A DNA stretch of 24,243 nt. Origin: Ferroplasma sp037442045. Its GTDB lineage: Archaea; Thermoplasmatota; Thermoplasmata; Thermoplasmatales; Thermoplasmataceae. Position 1 is the first letter of the stretch; each line of letters starts with the position of its first letter. The stretch covers positions 1-24,243 of the forward strand of contig NZ_JBBIRC010000023.1 in NCBI RefSeq assembly GCF_037442045.1, written 5' to 3'. Of the stretch, positions 1 through 8,468 are shown piece by piece. The notes under the pieces were generated by a model, which was given only the letters and a program-made list of their open reading frames with translations, had not been told where the DNA came from and did not search any database. The position numbers and the translations under genes were made by a program.

Positions 1-316
1 ATATATTATAATTATTTGAAAAATAAAATAATGGCTCAAATACTGAATATATAATTATAGATAAAATAAACAATACTCTTCTTTTTTTAGGGCATAATCG
101 AGAATTGACCAGGGCGCTCATTATTCCAGTACTGCCCATGGCAACTGCAGATAAAACCCCAATTTTTATGCTGCTGAACTGCAGATAATATTTCGATATT
201 AATGGTATTGTTGTAAGTATTAAATTATTATTTATCCGTACAGAAAATGTCAGAGACATCAATAATATTACATATAAGATAATCCCATTTTTTGTTCCTG
301 AAAAGAATTTTGGCAT
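1..316 (-). CDS. MFS transporter, N-terminal part (runs off left edge)
   Basis: Seen: on the minus strand a frame starting with ATG at 316-314 stays open for about 105 codons to the window edge. It begins MPKFFSGTKNGIILYVILL and continues with two or three hydrophobic helices separated by short basic loops. The stretch SALVNSRLCPKKRRVLF sits where the loop between helices 2 and 3 (motif A) lies in the major facilitator superfamily, with the basic residues but not the canonical GxLaDrxGrk. Family knowledge: the helix/basic-loop layout fits an MFS permease N-terminus; the substrate cannot be told. An AT-rich TATA-like stretch (TTTAAATATA in minus sense) lies just upstream. A second in-frame ATG at 259-257 is an alternative start. 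The C-terminal three quarters lie outside the window, so intactness is unknown. Confidence 0.6.
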   Translation of the reverse strand, partial: MPKFFSGTKNGIILYVILLMSLTFSVRINNNLILTTIPLISKYYLQFSSIKIGVLSAVAMGSTGIMSALVNSRLCPKKRRVLFILSIIIYSVFEPLFYFSNNYNI

Positions 317-582
317 TGTTAACTGTATATTTAAAATGGAAATAAAATTTACTTAGTTTTACGAAGTGTAAACCTGATGAATACTGAATAAGCATTATAA
401 TAGGATTGTGTCCATTATTTTGTGTATTTATAAACCATATCTATCATTGAACATTTCCCTTATTTTCATGCTTTTTGCGATTATACTTGTGTGCATGATA
501 AATAAAATATTCATAAAATGGTAAAATGAAATTACAGATTTTAGGGCTTTATTTATTTGAAAAAGTAAGAAATATTATAGAA

Positions 583-1995
583 TCATAGGGAGAATTTTCC
601 TACATCGTCCAGTATTTTTGGTTTTTTGGCACGGTAATAGAAATACAGGATTACTATAAAAGCAAAGTAAATTCCAGATATATAAGAAGCATAGTTCAGT
701 GGGGGTGCAGGAGCAGGATACACCACGTAGATAATTGCAACAATCAGTGCTATGGTTACTGCCCATGGAATTATAAGATGCTGCACTATCTTTAAAGTTC
801 CTTTTCTTTTATGGTAAAATCCAAGGCCAACACCTGCTATGGCATGATTCGAGAAACTGAATATTGAATTGCTTATAATTAGAAACAGGCTTGCTGTTAA
901 TGGGCCAAGTATGAGTCCGGAAACTATAGCTATTGTTATGCTGAGAAGCCCGGTAAATATTACAAGATTTCCAGGCACTTTATGCCTGTTAATCTTTGTG
1001 AAAACTTTTGGGAACAGTAAATTATCCCTGGCATATGCATACGATGTTCTTACTGTGCTTGTTTCGAATGCCACTCCAGAGGAATTAAAGCTGTTAATAA
1101 TGAATAATGCAAATACTGCTGCTATGGCAAGCCCCAAATATTTTGTATAAACATATATTCCAGGATCTGAAAGGCTTGCATAGTTGAACATATTTGTTAC
1201 TCCATAGGCAACTGATTGGGCGTATGAACTTATTATAATAACAGCTCCTATCATCCCTGCAAGTATTCCAAGAGCAAGAGGTATATTTTTTTTAGGGTTT
1301 TTTGTTTCCTCGGCTACTGGAACTACAGAATTTAAGCCACCGAATGTTGCTATTCCAAGTATCATTTCAACACCTATGTCTGTGTAATTGAAATGCACTG
1401 CAGCTGCAGTAAATGGAATAAAAGAATTATTTGGGCCGGCAATTACAATCAGAGCTATAGATGTGGCAATAAGAAAGATAAATTCAGCCAGTCCAGTATA
1501 AAGAACGTATTTTAATGACAATTTTACACCGAAGAAATTTAATACGGTAGTTTCACCTATTATTATAATTGTTAAAGGAATCCAGATCCATGGATATGCA
1601 ACAGCCAGGGATGGATCAAGTGCATAAAGGAACGCAGTTAAACCCAGCATGGCAAATCCTGTATAGCCCAACAAATAGTAGTAATAATAGGAAATGCCAC
1701 CATAAAATGAGAGAAATTTTCCAGTACTTTTAAAGGCTTTTCTGTGGAATGCTGCCCAGGAATATGCTGATGCCACTTCTTTAGACCATTCATAAGTAAT
1801 AAGCGTCATACCGCAATAAATTATAAAAGCCAGAACTATCACCAGCGTCATTGAAGAACCAACTGCTCCTGCAATTCCAACAAAAAACAGAGCGGTAACC
1901 GCAGCCGGGCCATTTGTCCCCAATCCTTGTGCCAGTGCCTGCCACATGCTGAGTGTATGAGTTGCAAGTCCTGATTTTAATTCATTACTTTCCAC
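583..1995 (-). CDS. APC-superfamily amino acid permease
   Basis: A 470-residue polytopic membrane protein with about 12 hydrophobic helices. The N-terminus contains the glycine-rich first-helix region of amino acid/polyamine permeases (GIAGAVGSSMTLVIVLAF, about residues 40-57), and mid-protein there is PVAEETKNPKKNIPLAL (about 227-243), the conserved helix 6-7 loop of the family. It should import amino acids or related cations at the cytoplasmic membrane, probably with protons; the specific substrate is unknown. The start is GTG at 1995-1993. Minus-sense TTTTATATA lies about 27-19 nt before it, which fits leaderless transcription. The gene is divergent from the nitroreductase at 2112, and about 115 bp between them serve both promoters. 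Confidence 0.88.
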   Translation of the reverse strand: MESNELKSGLATHTLSMWQALAQGLGTNGPAAVTALFFVGIAGAVGSSMTLVIVLAFIIYCGMTLITYEWSKEVASAYSWAAFHRKAFKSTGKFLSFYGGISYYYYYLLGYTGFAMLGLTAFLYALDPSLAVAYPWIWIPLTIIIIGETTVLNFFGVKLSLKYVLYTGLAEFIFLIATSIALIVIAGPNNSFIPFTAAAVHFNYTDIGVEMILGIATFGGLNSVVPVAEETKNPKKNIPLALGILAGMIGAVIIISSYAQSVAYGVTNMFNYASLSDPGIYVYTKYLGLAIAAVFALFIINSFNSSGVAFETSTVRTSYAYARDNLLFPKVFTKINRHKVPGNLVIFTGLLSITIAIVSGLILGPLTASLFLIISNSIFSFSNHAIAGVGLGFYHKRKGTLKIVQHLIIPWAVTIALIVAIIYVVYPAPAPPLNYASYISGIYFAFIVILYFYYRAKKPKILDDVGKFSL

Positions 1996-2111
1996 TAAAA
2001 TATAACTATAACGTATATAAAAATATATTGCAATATATATGGAATATATGTTATGTTTATTATTTTTATACCATACCGTGAGATTATTATTTTACTTTAG
2101 AATCAACCTGA

Positions 2112-2777
2112 ATGGATGTTTACGAGGCAATAAAAAAAAGAAGAGATGTAAGGTCATGGTTTTTAAAAAGGCACATAGAAAGTGCTGTGCTTGGAAGAAT
2201 ATTGAATGCAGGAAATTATGCACCTTCTGTTGGATTATCTCAACCATGGAACTACATTGTGGTAAGAGATATTGAAACAAGAAAAAAGGTAAAAGAAAAT
2301 GTTGAAGAAAAAAGAATGGATTTCTACAGGTCACTGCCAGATGAGAAAAAAACAAAGTTTAATAATATAAAAATAGAAGGAATACTTGAATCTGATTTGA
2401 ATATTGCAGTAACATGCGATTTTTCGAGAAAAGGCCCTGATATACTGGGAAGGAAAACAATTCCAGAAACATCTGAATACAGCGTTGTCTTATCGGTAGA
2501 AAATATGTGGCTTGCCGCAATATCAGAAGGCATAGGAATAGGCTGGATAAGCTTCATTGATCCGGAAAGTGTGAAAAGAATTCTTGGCATACCTGAAGAA
2601 ATTAAACTCATAGCGTATTTAGCTGTGGGCTATATTTCAGAGAATCATGATACACCAGAGCTTGAAGAAAAAGGCTGGGAAAAAAGAGACAATTTATCCA
2701 ATTTTGTATACATGGACAAATGGGGAGAAAAGCCTGATAAAAACATGATGGTATCATTATATAATTCAAAATTTTAA
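2112..2777 (+). CDS. bluB: Nitroreductase-fold protein, BluB-like (5,6-dimethylbenzimidazole synthase)
   Basis: A 221-residue flavin nitroreductase-fold protein. Seen: RRDVR at residues 10-14, APSVGLSQPWN at 37-47, GRKTIPE at 113-119, NMWLAA at 131-136, GWIS at 144-147 and a C-terminal ELEEKGWEKR segment. Family knowledge: this set is typical of BluB, which uses oxygen to fragment FMNH2 into 5,6-dimethylbenzimidazole, the lower ligand of cobalamin. From memory, the catalytic Asp32 and Ser167 of rhizobial BluB correspond to Asp12 and Ser147 here, both with an offset of 20, which supports the subfamily call. No other cobalamin gene is in the window. The 3' end overlaps the convergent NUDIX gene by 12 bp. 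Alternative: another FMN-dependent nitroreductase with a different reaction. Confidence 0.78.
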   Translation: MDVYEAIKKRRDVRSWFLKRHIESAVLGRILNAGNYAPSVGLSQPWNYIVVRDIETRKKVKENVEEKRMDFYRSLPDEKKTKFNNIKIEGILESDLNIAVTCDFSRKGPDILGRKTIPETSEYSVVLSVENMWLAAISEGIGIGWISFIDPESVKRILGIPEEIKLIAYLAVGYISENHDTPELEEKGWEKRDNLSNFVYMDKWGEKPDKNMMVSLYNSKF

Positions 2778-3185
2778 ATTGAAGTAATCATAAAGGATGC
2801 GGTATGTAAGACCAAAAATTATGTAATTGCCATACTTATAAGTTTCATTTTCTTTTATTAAATCTTTTTCAGACACCCAGAAATACTCTGAAACTTCACT
2901 ATCTGCATGCACATCTGAAGCATCTGTATTGCACTTAAATGCTGCAACACTGACCTTTCCATTTAACGTATGGTAAATTCCCAAAAATTTATCGATATTA
3001 ATTAAAATTCCAACCTCCTCTTCCGTTTCCCTTATTGCTGTATTCTCACAGGTTTCCTTGTTTTCCCTGTGGCCGCCCGGAAGAGCCATCTGGCCCGACC
3101 ATGGGTCTCCATCCTGGTCTGCCCTTTTAATTAACAAAAATTTATTTTCTTTGAATATAAGGGCTACGGCTGCCATACATTCCAT
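2766..3185 (-). CDS. NUDIX hydrolase
   Basis: A 139-residue protein with a complete Nudix box, GX5EX7REUXEEXGU, from Gly38 to Ile60 (GGHRENKE...RETEEEVGI). The metal-binding RExxEE core is intact. The preceding LLIKRADQDGDPWSGQMALP segment resembles the CoA-pyrophosphatase (NudL-like) branch, so cleavage of CoA or another nucleoside-diphosphate derivative is plausible; the substrate is inference. ATG start at 3185-3183; a second ATG three codons on is possible. Minus-sense TTAAATATT lies about 27-19 nt upstream, pointing to its own leaderless promoter between this gene and the RNase P RNA gene. It ends convergently inside the last codons of the BluB-like gene. Confidence 0.88.
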   Translation of the reverse strand: MECMAAVALIFKENKFLLIKRADQDGDPWSGQMALPGGHRENKETCENTAIRETEEEVGILINIDKFLGIYHTLNGKVSVAAFKCNTDASDVHADSEVSEYFWVSEKDLIKENETYKYGNYIIFGLTYRILYDYFNLKF

Positions 3186-3225
3186 AAACTAAGATTCAAA
3201 AATAATATTTAATAATATTTAAAAG

Positions 3226-3526
3226 ATGGAAATGCCCGGAGTAAGCCTCCTTCTGTTAGCCTTTCGGTTGGCAACATTCGACTAATGCGTCTTACCTGAA
3301 TCTGGCAGCTGTATTCAACGATTCAATTTAGACTTGCTCCCTGCAGGCAGAGTTCTCATCGGTACTCCCTGAAACGTCATCTTTGCGAATCATCCTTTAC
3401 AGGGAACCGTTTATTTCTTGTCTCTTAACCATGCCTCTCGGCATACCGGCTTTCAGCGGTTGCAGCCAGCTGTGGAGGGGGGACTTTCCTCACCTTTCGG
3501 CGTCAGTTGCCCTCGGGCTTTTCCTT
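3226..3526 (-). ncRNA. rnpB: RNase P RNA
   Basis: A GC-rich island of about 300 nt without a good reading frame. In minus-strand sense it carries the universal RNase P RNA element GAGGAAAGTCC (plus 3481-3491) near the 5' end and ACAGAAGGAGGCTTA (plus 3242-3256) near the 3' end. The ends pair as helix P1: GGAAAAGCCCG (plus 3514-3524) with CGGGCATTTCC (plus 3228-3238), ten pairs around one A-A mismatch. Spacing and length fit an archaeal type A RNase P RNA, the ribozyme that matures tRNA 5' ends. Exact ends are uncertain by a few bases. Confidence 0.93.
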
Positions 3527-3546
3527 TTCTATAATTACTGTAATAG

Positions 3547-3553
3547 ATTTAAA
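3547..3553 (-). promoter_or_regulatory. TATA box of RNase P RNA gene
   Basis: Minus-sense TTTAAAT, centred about 24 nt upstream of the 5' strand of P1, is the expected archaeal TATA position for initiation near 3526. It lies in the roughly 38-bp gap after the stop codon of the upstream MFS gene, so the RNA is probably transcribed from its own promoter. Confidence 0.55.
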
Positions 3554-3563
3554 GTTATCATGC

Positions 3564-4814
3564 TTAATTGCCATGGGGTGTTTTATAAATATCTCCGTCA
3601 TATCCATAGATTTCCCTGAATACAGTAAATGTTATTATTATGCCGAACAGTGATGCCATTGCCACAACAATAGTAGATAAACCAATCCCAATAATGGAGA
3701 ACATAATGGGAAATACTGTAATGGAAAGAAATGATGGAAACTGATAAACAAAATTTGATATTCCCACTGCCTTTCCACGTGATTCAGCGTTCGTGACCAG
3801 TGCCTGGGATATTATTATTGGCTGGTTATTCCAGTGATTTCCCCATACAAAGACCATCATTGTGGCAGGAAGTACAATGTAAACATTAAATATAAGTGCC
3901 AGTCCCGAGAATATCAGGCCAGCAAAGGATAGCATAAAACCATAATAACTCAATTTTCTCAGGCCTGTTTTCGGGATCATCTTTGGGCCAATATAGCCTG
4001 CAGGAATTCCAATGAAATATACTGCAATTATAATTAACCTGTCATGTACCATTCCGGTAATCCCAAATTTCAGTATAATATAAGGAATGAAGAATGCAAA
4101 AGTGCCAACTTCAATGCCGCTTGCAATTCCAGAGCTCCAGCTGTATAATGAAGTTCGTCTCAGAAAACTATTATTCCACAATTTTTTTAAAAATCTTCTA
4201 TAAGTTGTTTTTTCGTTCACGGACTTCCACATGGATGATTCAGGCAATTTACTGTAAAGTGAGAACAGGATAATGATCGGAATGATCTGAATCAAGAAAG
4301 ATGTCTTCCATACAAAGTTTTCACTGAAACCGGAAACAAGCAATATTACAACCCATATATTTAAAGTGAGAATTGCCAGCGTTGCCATTAATGTATTATA
4401 TGCACCAATAATTTCACGATTTCCAGGTTTCTGAGTTTCCATAATATAACAGTACACATTGGCAATATCTGACCCTGCTGGAATTCCGGCAAGAAACCTG
4501 AATGATGCCAGCATTGCAATATTAGACGATAATGCAGACATTATTGCGGAAAAAAGAAAGAGAGATAGATTCACAAGGAATAGCTTCTTTCGGCCAAAAT
4601 AATCAGTCAACTTGCCGCCCAGTAATGAGCCGATAGCCGCCCCTCCGACTGTTGCACCCGTAACTATGCCAAGAAATGCTGTTCCGAAATGCAAACTCTG
4701 CTCCATGAATATGCTCATCATTGGAACTGCAAATATATTTAATTCATCAATAAACAAAGAGAGAAGCATGACTTTTGAAATAGTTCTACCGGCCATTGCA
4801 TTATAAATATTCAT
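3564..4814 (-). CDS. MFS transporter (metabolite/sugar-type)
   Basis: A 416-residue polytopic protein with about 12 membrane helices. Motif A of the major facilitator superfamily is clear between helices 2 and 3 (GGKLTDYFGRKK, residues 66-77). FRFLAGIPAGSDIANVYCYI (about 106-125) is the helix 4-5 region of the sugar-porter/metabolite:H+ symporter branch. It should act as a secondary transporter in the cytoplasmic membrane, probably proton coupled; the substrate is unknown. ATG start at 4814-4812. It is the third gene in the same direction after aldehyde dehydrogenase and another MFS gene, but the 70-bp gap before it contains AT-rich TATA-like sequence, so it may have its own promoter. RNase P RNA follows. 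Confidence 0.88.
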   Translation of the reverse strand: MNIYNAMAGRTISKVMLLSLFIDELNIFAVPMMSIFMEQSLHFGTAFLGIVTGATVGGAAIGSLLGGKLTDYFGRKKLFLVNLSLFLFSAIMSALSSNIAMLASFRFLAGIPAGSDIANVYCYIMETQKPGNREIIGAYNTLMATLAILTLNIWVVILLVSGFSENFVWKTSFLIQIIPIIILFSLYSKLPESSMWKSVNEKTTYRRFLKKLWNNSFLRRTSLYSWSSGIASGIEVGTFAFFIPYIILKFGITGMVHDRLIIIAVYFIGIPAGYIGPKMIPKTGLRKLSYYGFMLSFAGLIFSGLALIFNVYIVLPATMMVFVWGNHWNNQPIIISQALVTNAESRGKAVGISNFVYQFPSFLSITVFPIMFSIIGIGLSTIVVAMASLFGIIITFTVFREIYGYDGDIYKTPHGN

Positions 4815-4884
4815 TAAAAAGCAGATGTTGGAATATTAGAAAAAAATGGTTAAAAGTGCATTTTCTGCGTCAAAGCAAATATTT

Positions 4885-6024
4885 TTATATCTTTATTTTT
4901 CTGTATTTAACAAAGAATATAATGTCATATGATAGTTTCAGGGCTCCTCCGGCAAGAAACATGAATGGCGGGAAAACTGTCATCATTGCTCCAACTATTC
5001 CAGGCCCGGGTATCTGAGAACCATTCCTTACTGCAGATATTACGGAATTGCTGTTTACCCTGTAATCTTCATCTATTATAGTATTTATTAAAGTATCCCT
5101 TGCAGGTACATCCATCTGGCTGGTGCTCTGCCTTAGAAAAAGAAATATTTCGCTAATTGCAAGGAAATGAACTACTGGAACAAGCATAAGGAATATATTG
5201 CTTATAGAATGTGTATAAACCATTGTTCTTATCAGCCCTATTTTCGAGGAAATTATTGGGGAGATAAGTATTGATAGTGTTGTTATCACATTGACCCCAA
5301 TGAAAATCAGTCCAGCTGTACTCAATGAAACATGATATACATATTTAAAATAAAGTGAAATCATGGATACTGTAACCATTCCACCAGCAAGTGCATCCAT
5401 TGAAAAAAGATATGAAAGGGAAAACACCCTTTTCTTTGTTTCAGGGGGAATATCTTTCCCTTTCACCCTTTTATGCTGCGGGAATTTTATGAAAAGATAA
5501 AGTATGAACTGGGCTAAAGCAACAAGGGCCAATATTAGAAATACTGTTCTGTAATCTATATTTACGTAGAGAAACAAGAATATAGATGCAATAATCGATG
5601 CAGAATAAGAGAAAAAATTGTATATTGAAAATGCTATTCTTTTGTTTTTAATATCTGTTTCATAATATGCCATTGCATACTGCTCTATTGGCTGATTCGG
5701 GCTTATGTCTCTTCCGGATAGTGATATTGAACCGAGCATTAAAGAGAATATAAAAACATAAAAGTTCATGAATATAAAATTTAATAACAGTGCAATTGCA
5801 AGTGCTGCTGATATTATATACATTTTTATCCAGTTTTTTATATTCAATACTGGAAAAACATAAATTATAAGTGTTGAAAAAGCTATACTGAATAAAACTA
5901 TGATTCCCACATCAAAAACGTTTACGAACCTTGCAAGATAAAAAGGAGTTATCACTGCCAGCAAAGAAAGTATAAAAGATCGTGAAGCCTTTGACAATGA
6001 AATAAAATAGCTCTGGATTTTCAT
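4885..6024 (-). CDS. MFS transporter (divergent)
   Basis: A 379-residue protein with 10-12 hydrophobic helices. The segment FLRQSTSQMDVPARDTLIN near residue 300 resembles the helix 8-9 region of a branch of major facilitator proteins that carries an MDVPAR-type motif. Motif A between helices 2 and 3 is not recognisable, so this is a divergent member. ATG at 6024-6022 is preceded by a GTGTGAT sequence resembling an SD. The gene starts 18 nt after the aldehyde dehydrogenase stop, so the two are probably cotranscribed. A link between transport and aldehyde oxidation is inference from position. Confidence 0.78.
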   Translation of the reverse strand: MKIQSYFISLSKASRSFILSLLAVITPFYLARFVNVFDVGIIVLFSIAFSTLIIYVFPVLNIKNWIKMYIISAALAIALLLNFIFMNFYVFIFSLMLGSISLSGRDISPNQPIEQYAMAYYETDIKNKRIAFSIYNFFSYSASIIASIFLFLYVNIDYRTVFLILALVALAQFILYLFIKFPQHKRVKGKDIPPETKKRVFSLSYLFSMDALAGGMVTVSMISLYFKYVYHVSLSTAGLIFIGVNVITTLSILISPIISSKIGLIRTMVYTHSISNIFLMLVPVVHFLAISEIFLFLRQSTSQMDVPARDTLINTIIDEDYRVNSNSVISAVRNGSQIPGPGIVGAMMTVFPPFMFLAGGALKLSYDIIFFVKYRKIKI

Positions 6025-6042
6025 TTAATCACACTCATCGAA

Positions 6043-7356
6043 TCAATTAACCCAGACAGTTTTTATATTTGTGAATTCAAGTATGCCATATCTGGATAGT
6101 TCTCTTCCGATTCCACTTTTCTTGGTTCCACCAAATGGCAACCTTGGATCAGATGCAACTATTTTATTTATTGAAACAGTTCCTGCTTCTATATATGGAA
6201 CCAGTTTTTCGGCATTATCGGAATCACCCCAGATTGAGCAGCCAAGGCCATATGGTGTATCGTTTGCAAGTTTTATCGCTTCTTCTACAGTTTTGAATTT
6301 CATAAGCATTGCAACCGGACCAAAAACCTCTTCACCATAGTCTTTATTCATTTTAACCAGTGTAGGCCTTATTACATTTCCGAAATTTTCGCCTGTTGGC
6401 ATTACAGTACCCATTGATTTTAATTCTTTTAATTGCCCGGTTATTATATCCTTTTGAGATGATGATGACAACGGGCCAATGTAAGTATCTTTATCAAGCT
6501 GGTCTCCCACCTTTACTTTACTGTATTCTTCCATCATTCTTTTTGAAAATTCATCAAATATACTTTCATTTATAATAAATCTCTTTGAGGCAATACAGCT
6601 CTGCCCGTTGTTTTGCAATCTTGCGTAAACGCTGTTTTTTACTGCCTCTTCCATATTTGATGAATCTGTGACTATATACGGGTCTGAACCGCCTAGCTCC
6701 ATAACAAATTTTTTGATATTCTTCCCTGCTTCGGCCGCAATTATAGAACCTGCTGCAGTGGAACCTGTAAATGAAACACCGTCGGAGTATTTTATTGCTT
6801 CATCAATTATTTTCCCGGTAGTAATTACAGATTTGAATGTATCAAGATTAAACAGTTCCGGGATTTTCAACGATGTTCCACTGACTATGGAAGCGTGCTT
6901 TAAAAGTACAGAATTGCCTGCAATGAGTGCTGGAATCGCTGCCCGGACTACCTGCCACAGCGGAAAGTTCCATGGCATGATTATGATAATTACCCCAAGA
7001 GGGTCAAACCTTATGTAAGATTTTTTTGCTTCTGTCTGCACATATTCATTCCCAAGGAATTTTTTACCATTTTCAATGTAATAATCAAACAGCCAGAGTG
7101 CTTTTTTGACCTCTGCAAGGCTCTGTGTTATTGGTTTCCCCATTTCAGATGACATGAGTTTTGCAAGGCTTTCAGCATTTTTCTCGAAGTTATTTCTTGA
7201 ATCTTTAAGCATATCAAGCCTCTTATCAATGTTTTCTCTCCATGATAATTGATTTTGTTTTAATGTGCTTATAATACCCTTTACATCTTCCACGTCTACA
7301 ACTTTATATTTGCCAAGTTCTTCTTCTGTAAAAGGATTATGTGTTATGATTTCCAT
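6043..7356 (-). CDS. Aldehyde dehydrogenase, succinate-semialdehyde dehydrogenase type
   Basis: A 437-residue NAD(P)-dependent aldehyde dehydrogenase. Seen: MPWNFPLWQVVRAAIPAL (127-144) with the oxyanion Asn130, FTGST (196-200) of the nucleotide-binding domain, ELGGSDPYI with general base Glu220, and GQSCIASKRF with catalytic Cys254. The ELGGSDPYIV and GQSCIASKRF wording and the short length match the Sad/GabD-like succinate-semialdehyde dehydrogenase branch rather than the Thermoplasma glyceraldehyde dehydrogenase I recall. Substrate assignment remains inference. ATG at 7356-7354. It heads a minus-strand run with two MFS transporters, suggesting uptake and oxidation of an organic acid or semialdehyde precursor. 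Confidence 0.9.
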   Translation of the reverse strand: MEIITHNPFTEEELGKYKVVDVEDVKGIISTLKQNQLSWRENIDKRLDMLKDSRNNFEKNAESLAKLMSSEMGKPITQSLAEVKKALWLFDYYIENGKKFLGNEYVQTEAKKSYIRFDPLGVIIIIMPWNFPLWQVVRAAIPALIAGNSVLLKHASIVSGTSLKIPELFNLDTFKSVITTGKIIDEAIKYSDGVSFTGSTAAGSIIAAEAGKNIKKFVMELGGSDPYIVTDSSNMEEAVKNSVYARLQNNGQSCIASKRFIINESIFDEFSKRMMEEYSKVKVGDQLDKDTYIGPLSSSSQKDIITGQLKELKSMGTVMPTGENFGNVIRPTLVKMNKDYGEEVFGPVAMLMKFKTVEEAIKLANDTPYGLGCSIWGDSDNAEKLVPYIEAGTVSINKIVASDPRLPFGGTKKSGIGRELSRYGILEFTNIKTVWVN

Positions 7357-7509
7357 ATATTAAAATAGATTACAATTACTTTACCTTTGTGGTATCTCTA
7401 ATTCTTTGAATTATAGTATTGGAATTATGTAATCTTTCAAAAGATAATCCAAAAATACTTTCAATTAAAAATCAATATTTTAATATACACATAATCATAT
7501 GGTAAATAA

Positions 7510-7917
7510 ATGGATACTTACTTTGATACTGAGGAATTCAACAGGTGGATGGCGAATGCAAAATTTACATTAAAATCGGCTATCAATGATAAAGATTCGG
7601 AATTTTATAACTGGGCCTGCTTTAAGGCTCAGCAGTCAGCTGAATATGCGGTTAAAGCATATTTACGAGGTACTGGCGTGAATGCATTTGGCCATTCCAT
7701 TTCATTACTATTAAAAAATGCTAATTTCGATGACGATACAATAAACATAGCAAAAACAATAGATAAATTTTATATTCCAACACGATACACAGATGCCTGG
7801 CCTGATGGCATTCCTTCCGATTACTATACATATAATGACGCAGAAGAAGCGGTTGATGCTGCTGAAAGCATCATAAATGAGGTTGAAACAAAATGGAGAT
7901 CATTGAAAGAAGAATAA
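7510..7917 (+). CDS. HEPN domain protein (putative toxin of HEPN/MNT pair)
   Basis: A 135-residue, mostly helical HEPN protein. Seen: the signature YNWACFKAQQSAEYAVKAYL (33-52), then Arg53 and GHS with His62, and the C-terminal YIPTRYTDAWP...YTYNDAEEAV region common in the COG2250 group. Family knowledge: HEPN proteins next to minimal nucleotidyltransferases act as RNase toxins or their relatives, silenced by the partner. Here Arg and His are separated by eight residues, not the usual Rx4-6H, so RNase activity is uncertain. ATG at 7510, with TTTTAATATAC about 33-23 nt upstream, suggesting leaderless transcription. It overlaps the downstream MNT gene by 25 nt. Confidence 0.85.
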   Translation: MDTYFDTEEFNRWMANAKFTLKSAINDKDSEFYNWACFKAQQSAEYAVKAYLRGTGVNAFGHSISLLLKNANFDDDTINIAKTIDKFYIPTRYTDAWPDGIPSDYYTYNDAEEAVDAAESIINEVETKWRSLKEE

Positions 7918-8240
7918 ATGAGAGAAATACTGTAATAAAAAATGCGGAGGAATATGCTAATAGCTTAAATTTTAAATGCAGTGTTTTTTTAATCGGTTCA
8001 TATGCAAGAGGAGATTTCAATTTATGGAGCGATATTGACATAATTATTATAGGCTGTTTTACAGGTAATCCTGTCCAAAGGTTGAAAATTCTTGACTTTC
8101 CTGCAGGTTATGAAGTTATACCATTAACATTAAATGAAGTTATAAAAATGAAAAATAAAAATAATAAATTGATTGCTGATGCATTCAATGAAGGCGTCTT
8201 GTTGAGGGATGATTTTAATATTATGAATACAGTTAATTAG
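7893..8240 (+). CDS. MNT-type minimal nucleotidyltransferase (putative antitoxin)
   Basis: A 115-residue nucleotidyltransferase of the MNT/MntA group. Seen: GSYARGD at 35-41 and DID at 47-49, an exact GS-x10-DxD catalytic motif. Family knowledge: MntA antitoxins add AMP to the partner HEPN toxin and neutralise it. The start ATG at 7893 lies inside the HEPN gene, 25 nt before its stop, behind GAGGTTGA (7879-7886), an SD-like sequence about 6 nt upstream, so translation is probably coupled. The HEPN-first order and overlap are typical of this module. The exact chemical activity is inference. Confidence 0.87.
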   Translation: MEIIERRINERNTVIKNAEEYANSLNFKCSVFLIGSYARGDFNLWSDIDIIIIGCFTGNPVQRLKILDFPAGYEVIPLTLNEVIKMKNKNNKLIADAFNEGVLLRDDFNIMNTVN

Positions 8241-8468
8241 AAAGTTTGAAATTCAAATGCAAAAAGATTCAAAATAAAGTTCTTCGGCATTAAGGTTAAG
8301 AATAAAATTAAAAACTGTATAATATGAAATTTTATTCCAAAATGTTCTATTTTATAGCTTCAATCTCGTACGATTGGTATAAAAAATAAAAATGCTATAA
8401 CCATGAAATTTTCTAAATAAATATCCTACACTACAAAGTTAATTATAAAAGAGTTTGATTACAGTCCT

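Noticed and set aside
370..400. CTGATGA...CTGA resembling C and D boxes
   Set aside because: Only about three bases separate them; no space for a guide sequence.
3383..3619. A 78-codon frame on the plus strand
   Set aside because: It lies antisense to RNase P RNA and has no protein-like pattern; the conserved RNA cores explain the sequence.
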